Origin: an uncultured Anaerolineaceae bacterium
Lineage (GTDB): Bacteria > Chloroflexota > Anaerolineae > Promineifilales > Promineifilaceae
Length of the DNA stretch: 10,059 nt
NCBI GenBank assembly: GCA_937967805.1
Contig: CALBTC010000073.1
Coordinates: 1-10,059, forward strand
Direction: 5' to 3'
Part shown: positions 6,698-10,059 of the stretch, piece after piece
Position numbering within the stretch: position 1 is the first letter of the stretch
Layout: every line of letters begins with the position of its first letter
The notes under the pieces: model-generated
Told to the model about the DNA's origin: nothing
Databases searched by the model: none
What the model saw: only the letters and a program-made list of their open reading frames with translations
Position numbers and translations under genes: made by a program

Positions 6698-7753
6698 ATG
6701 AAACTATTTTTGCTGAAGAAGCCAATGCATCTTTTAAGGATAGGCTGGCTTGCAGGGTTAGGACTCCTTCTGGGCACAGTACAGTTTGCCCTGGCTCAAG
6801 AAGACACACTGCCTGAAATGCCCCTTCCCCATACACAGGAATGCCAGGCCTGCCATCTAGACGTTGCCAGCCATTGGCAAAACAGCCCTCACGCGACGAC
6901 GTTTGACAACGATTTATTCCAGGCACAGTGGGCGAGCCTTGGGCAGCCGGATGAATGTCTGGCCTGCCACACAACAAATTTCGTGCGCTCAACCGGCACG
7001 TTTGAAGAGACGGGAATCAGTTGCCAGGCATGTCACGCCTGGCCAGAGACAGAACATCCACCGGCCGAGGTACCCGTTCTGGCAGATACCGAGTATTGTG
7101 GCAAATGCCATACAACCACGCTTGGTGAATGGCGCCTGACGGGCCATGCCAAAGCAGGCATTGGCTGCATGAGCTGCCACGATCCCCACAGCCAGGAGAC
7201 CTTGTTTGATGACCCCGATGAGGTCTGTACAAGTTGTCATACCGAAGAAGATCCCCTCTTGCAGGAGCACCCGGATGTGCTTGATAACCTAGAGGAAATT
7301 GGCTGTGTAGACTGTCACTCCTTAACGATTCCCCACCCTTTCCAGCAAAACTACCAAGATATGACGGTGTTTGCCAAAGGGTTTGATTGTGAAGGCACCG
7401 TGGCAGATCTGGCAAAAGACCATGAGTTTATTCCTGGTGTGGGTGTTGGTTTGTCCTCTTCACAGCGAACGTGGCCAATCGTTCATTCGGTCACACCAAC
7501 AAGCTACTCCCTAAATTGTCGCGATTGCCACGATCCAGAAGACGGCGCGTTGGATTTTGCTGCACTGGATTACGAAGCAGCGCGAATTGAATCGTTGACC
7601 TGGGATGAATATCCGGCCATTACGGAGGAGCAGTCCAATCAACTGGTGGCCCAGCCGAGTAAAAGCCGGGGCTGGATAGGTTGGCTAGGCGGGCTGGTTG
7701 GCGTCTTTGCGGTTTTGGAAATCACCGTTACGCGAAGGATGAAGAATGAGTAA
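6698..7753 (+). CDS. Octaheme c-type cytochrome with C-terminal membrane anchor
   Basis: A 351-residue exported cytochrome. A signal peptide (about 1-33, basic N-region, hydrophobic 15-32, ALA-Q cleavage) precedes eight CxxCH sites at residues 49, 87, 109, 134, 157, 177, 203 and 274. The first part (CQACHLDVASHW, CLACHTTNF, GISCQACH) resembles the cytochrome c554-type multiheme fold. A single helix near 325-341 followed by RRMKNE anchors the C-terminus with the tail inside. The start ATG has GAGG 5 nt upstream; an upstream in-frame TTG lies in the promoter. The stop overlaps the next gene by 8 nt, so it forms one unit with a HybA-type ferredoxin and an NrfD/HybB protein. It should receive electrons from the ferredoxin at the outer face of the membrane. 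Similar cytochrome-HybA-NrfD sets include Desulfovibrio Nhc/Tmc and Geobacter Cbc complexes. Confidence 0.9.
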   Translation: MKLFLLKKPMHLLRIGWLAGLGLLLGTVQFALAQEDTLPEMPLPHTQECQACHLDVASHWQNSPHATTFDNDLFQAQWASLGQPDECLACHTTNFVRSTGTFEETGISCQACHAWPETEHPPAEVPVLADTEYCGKCHTTTLGEWRLTGHAKAGIGCMSCHDPHSQETLFDDPDEVCTSCHTEEDPLLQEHPDVLDNLEEIGCVDCHSLTIPHPFQQNYQDMTVFAKGFDCEGTVADLAKDHEFIPGVGVGLSSSQRTWPIVHSVTPTSYSLNCRDCHDPEDGALDFAALDYEAARIESLTWDEYPAITEEQSNQLVAQPSKSRGWIGWLGGLVGVFAVLEITVTRRMKNE

Positions 7754-8663
7754 AAAAAAGAGTGCTGACTTTATAAGAACTGGCAAAATAGAGAGCAAAT
7801 CTACCTGCCAAACGTGCCAGGTGTCGCGCCGCAGCTTTTTGAAAGCAGCGGGCGCCAGTGCCGGCACGCTGCTGCTGACCGGGTTGGTCGAGGAGGTGCA
7901 GGCGGCTTCTGACACGGCCGTTCCCATTCAGGAACATCGTGCCTTACTTTATGATGCGACCCTGTGCGTGGGCTGCAAACAATGCGAAATCGCCTGCAAA
8001 CGAGACAATCAGCTGCCGGAAGAAGAAGCAGATGATCTATCTGGCAATACGTTTACCCTCATCAAAGAATACCAATCTCCCGAGGGTGACGGCTATCGCA
8101 AATTCCAATGTATGCACTGCGTCGACCCGGCCTGCGCTGCTTCGTGCCCGGTAAGCGCCCTGCATAAACTGGACGACGGACCGGTGGTATATGACAGTTA
8201 CAAATGCATTGGCTGCCGTTACTGTATGCAAGCCTGCCCTTATGGCGTGCCCCGCTACGATTGGTCACTATCGTATCCCCTCATCCGCAAATGCGACCTC
8301 TGCTTTGACCTGGAAACCGGCCCGGCCTGCGCCACTGCTTGCCCCGTGGGTGCGCTCGTTTCCGGCAGTCGAGGTCATCTATTAGACATTGCCCATGCGC
8401 GCATCGCCGCCAATCCCGGCAAGTATCATGAGGATCGGGTTTTTGGCGAGCATGAAGGGGGTGGTACGTCGGTGTTGCTATTATCGGCCGTTCCCTTTGA
8501 CAAAATAGGCCTGCCACCGCTTGACGCCACGCCGCTTCCGGACCGGACACAGTGGGCCTTAAAGATTGTGCCCGCCATTTTCTTTGGCGTAGGTGGCGTT
8601 ATGCATGCCATCCATAGAGCAACCAGGGACAGCGCCAATCAGGAAGAGGAACCAAAATCATGA
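7746..8663 (+). CDS. Tat-exported 4x[4Fe-4S] ferredoxin subunit, HybA-like
   Basis: A 305-residue electron-transfer subunit. The twin-arginine motif SRRSFLK (27-33) and hydrophobic stretch (34-48) direct export in folded form. Four cysteine sets bind [4Fe-4S] clusters: C74-C77-C80-C84, C122-C125-C130-C134, C154-C157-C160-C164 and C183-C186-C195-C199, in the order seen in HybA, DmsB and NrfC relatives. A weakly hydrophobic segment near 273-290 (KIVPAIFFGVGG) is the C-terminal anchor typical of HybA. An extra CQTC (21-24) lies just before the Tat motif. It overlaps the octaheme gene by 8 nt and the NrfD-like gene by ATGA, so translation is coupled. No hydrogenase or molybdoenzyme subunit is nearby, so it most likely bridges the membrane quinone protein and the octaheme cytochrome. 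Confidence 0.92.
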   Translation: MSKKKSADFIRTGKIESKSTCQTCQVSRRSFLKAAGASAGTLLLTGLVEEVQAASDTAVPIQEHRALLYDATLCVGCKQCEIACKRDNQLPEEEADDLSGNTFTLIKEYQSPEGDGYRKFQCMHCVDPACAASCPVSALHKLDDGPVVYDSYKCIGCRYCMQACPYGVPRYDWSLSYPLIRKCDLCFDLETGPACATACPVGALVSGSRGHLLDIAHARIAANPGKYHEDRVFGEHEGGGTSVLLLSAVPFDKIGLPPLDATPLPDRTQWALKIVPAIFFGVGGVMHAIHRATRDSANQEEEPKS

Positions 8664-9793
8664 CAACGATTAAACTGCCATCATTTAGACGCAAATTGCC
8701 TATAGGCACCATTATCCTTTTTCTGCTCTTCCTGCTCGGTGTGTATGCGGCCGTTGTTCGGCTTGTAAACGGGTTTAGCGTCGGCACAAACCTTTCAGAT
8801 TTACGTCCCTGGGGAATATGGATTAGTTTTGACTTATTGGTTGGGGTGGCTATCTCGTCTGGCGCGTTTGTGCTGGCGGCCACAGTGCACATTTTCCATT
8901 TGAAAAAATACAATCCCATCCTACGACCAGCGCTCCTGACCGGTTTTCTGGGGTATTTATTGGTCATTCTGGCCTTGCTTGTCGACCTCGGGCAACCACA
9001 GCGCATCTGGCACATGCTTGTTTATAGAAATTTACATTCGCCGCTTTTTGAGGTGGGCATGTGCGTGATGGCTTATACGATGGTCCTGTTCATCGAGTTT
9101 AGCCCGCCCCTACTGGAAAAGTTAGGCTGGTACGAACCATTAAAAGCGTTGCAGAAGATTTCGCTGCCTGTTGTTATTTTAGGCGTGGTGCTGTCGACGA
9201 TGCACCAATCGTCGCTGGGGTCCCTGTTCCTCATTGTACCGTATCGCATGCACCCGCTGTGGTACACGTCGCTGCTGCCACTGATCTTTCTGGTTTACGC
9301 CATTGCAGTGGGATTTGGCATGGTGATTATTGAGTATGTTGTGTCACACCGCTTTTTAGGTGGAGAGGTAAGACCAGGCATTTTACGCGGCCTGGGCAAA
9401 GGGCTTTTGGGAACCCTGATCATTCTTCTGCTGGTCAAAGTGGGCGATTTGCTTAATGCGGGCGAATTAGGGTTGATCCTGGAAAACAGTCTCCAGGGCA
9501 AAATGTTCCTCCTTGAAAATGTGGTCGGCATAATTTTGCCCATAGGCCTTTTGCTAATAAGCAGACGGCGTGGGAATATAAAATGGGTCTTTAGAGCCGG
9601 CGTGTTGGCGGTGATGGGACTGGTTTTGCACAGGTTCAACCTGAGCCTGATCGGCATGGCAGGCGCGGCATACACGCCACACTGGCTGGAAATTGCGCTG
9701 ACGGTTGGGCTCTTTTCCGGAGGTATTTTGGTATTTGGGCTGGCGCTCAAGCATCTGCCATTGGATGGGCACGAAGTGCCCATGAATAGTTAG
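8660..9793 (+). CDS. NrfD/HybB-family integral membrane subunit (quinone-interacting)
   Basis: A 377-residue membrane protein with roughly ten hydrophobic helices (the first near 15-35, the last near 345-363). It has family marks such as 'RPWGIWISFDLLVGVAISSGA' near 49-69 and 'HRFNLSL' (324-330), the latter close to the HybB 'RFN' motif. Length matches HybB (about 390). The family has no heme and passes electrons between quinones and an attached iron-sulfur subunit; here that would be the HybA-like protein encoded just upstream, with the octaheme cytochrome as partner. The ATG overlaps the upstream stop (8660-8663). The direction (quinol oxidation or quinone reduction) cannot be told from sequence. 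HybB or PsrC-like names are possible, but the missing catalytic subunits argue against assigning a symbol. Confidence 0.92.
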   Translation: MTTIKLPSFRRKLPIGTIILFLLFLLGVYAAVVRLVNGFSVGTNLSDLRPWGIWISFDLLVGVAISSGAFVLAATVHIFHLKKYNPILRPALLTGFLGYLLVILALLVDLGQPQRIWHMLVYRNLHSPLFEVGMCVMAYTMVLFIEFSPPLLEKLGWYEPLKALQKISLPVVILGVVLSTMHQSSLGSLFLIVPYRMHPLWYTSLLPLIFLVYAIAVGFGMVIIEYVVSHRFLGGEVRPGILRGLGKGLLGTLIILLLVKVGDLLNAGELGLILENSLQGKMFLLENVVGIILPIGLLLISRRRGNIKWVFRAGVLAVMGLVLHRFNLSLIGMAGAAYTPHWLEIALTVGLFSGGILVFGLALKHLPLDGHEVPMNS

Positions 9794-9829
9794 ATAGGAT
9801 TCTTAAGCATTTAGGGGCCGGCGGTAAGT

Positions 9830-9857
9830 GTAGGGTCAAGGCGCGCCTTGACCCTAC
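9830..9857. repeat. 28-bp perfect palindrome, related to the one at 4847-4870
   Basis: The left half GTAGGGTCAAGGCG is followed directly by its exact complement. Eight bases at each end of the core, GGGTCAAG and CTTGACCC, are shared with the palindrome at 4847-4870; the centres differ. It lies between convergent genes (stops at 9793 and 9916) and may work as a transcription barrier, but no T-run follows. No direct repeats are visible around this copy. It looks like a dispersed REP-like intergenic element. Confidence 0.7.
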
Positions 9858-9915
9858 TGTGCCATCAACCTCATGAAGTCCAAAAGAACCATAACTAGAT
9901 GACGTATTCACGCAA

Positions 9916-10059
9916 TTACGTCCCAATGCCGCGAATGTAGAGCAGATACATGCCTAGCAGGTAGACGACGATGGTGGCGATGGTATCCAGCTCGATGAAA
10001 AGGAATTTGCGCTCGACGCGGGCCAGGTTGCCCACCAGCGCCATGTTGGTCAGCAGCAG
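9916..10059 (-). CDS. C-terminal end of an unidentified membrane protein (partial)
   Basis: The minus-strand frame from the right edge is open for 47 codons and stops at TAA (9916-9918). It ends with a hydrophobic helix (IATIVVYLLGMYLLYI) after a mixed segment with Arg, Glu and Lys (LARVERKFLFIE). It converges on the NrfD-like gene. Base use (G/C-rich third positions) supports real coding. I do not recognise the family; most of the gene is outside the window. A small dyad, GACGTA-N10-TACGTC (9901-9922), spans the stop. Confidence 0.6.
   Translation of the reverse strand: MLLTNMALVGNLARVERKFLFIELDTIATIVVYLLGMYLLYIRGIGT

Noticed and set aside
8599..9015. Minus-strand open frame opposite the HybA/NrfD junction
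   Set aside because: Arg/Lys/Pro-rich translation typical of an antisense shadow, covering two well-supported genes.
7746..9793. Annotation of the HybA/HybB pair as part of a NiFe hydrogenase 2
   Set aside because: No hydrogenase large or small subunit or maturation gene is in the window, and the partner upstream is an octaheme cytochrome. The families are shared by many quinone-linked complexes.

Overview
The window is a piece of a bacterial chromosome, most likely from a Chloroflexota (Anaerolineae-like) organism. This is inference. It rests on lipoproteins with Thr/Pro/Glu-rich linkers, a deazaflavin (F420-type) oxidoreductase, multiheme cytochromes next to a HybA/NrfD module, and a strongly over-represented CGGCCG palindrome. 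No 16S or other marker gene is present to confirm it.

Left part (1-2729): the last codons of a possible TetR-type regulator overlap an FAD-dependent monooxygenase by ATGA. A small F420H2/deazaflavin-dependent oxidoreductase follows. A LysR regulator converges on it with a 3-nt gap. The regulator is preceded by an intergenic region (2730-3005) holding inverted-repeat operator candidates and a terminator for the next operon.

Centre (3006-6410, minus strand): a two-gene lipoprotein operon. The first gene encodes a dodecaheme c-type cytochrome lipoprotein whose reading frame is cut by one in-frame TGA after heme 1. The downstream part (11 hemes) continues in the same frame but has no signal peptide. 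The second gene encodes a 606-residue lipoprotein with four rhodanese domains, built by duplication of a two-domain unit; all four active-site cysteines are kept. Between the two genes lies a 24-bp perfect palindrome flanked by 7-bp direct repeats.

Right part (6411-9793, plus strand): a 287-bp divergent promoter region leads into a tight operon with two overlapping junctions: an octaheme cytochrome c with a signal peptide and a C-terminal anchor, a Tat-exported four-cluster HybA-type ferredoxin, and an NrfD/HybB-type quinone-interacting membrane protein. A second palindrome with the same arm core lies beyond it, followed by the C-terminus of an unidentified membrane protein on the minus strand.

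Working model (inference): NrfD/HybB exchanges electrons with the quinone pool, the HybA-type protein wires them to the octaheme cytochrome at the outer face of the membrane, and the divergently encoded dodecaheme lipoprotein carries them further or is the terminal reductase. The four-domain rhodanese lipoprotein suggests sulfane sulfur (polysulfide, thiosulfate or similar) is handled at the same surface, so a sulfur-linked respiratory system is a reasonable hypothesis. No molybdopterin or NiFe catalytic subunit is visible.
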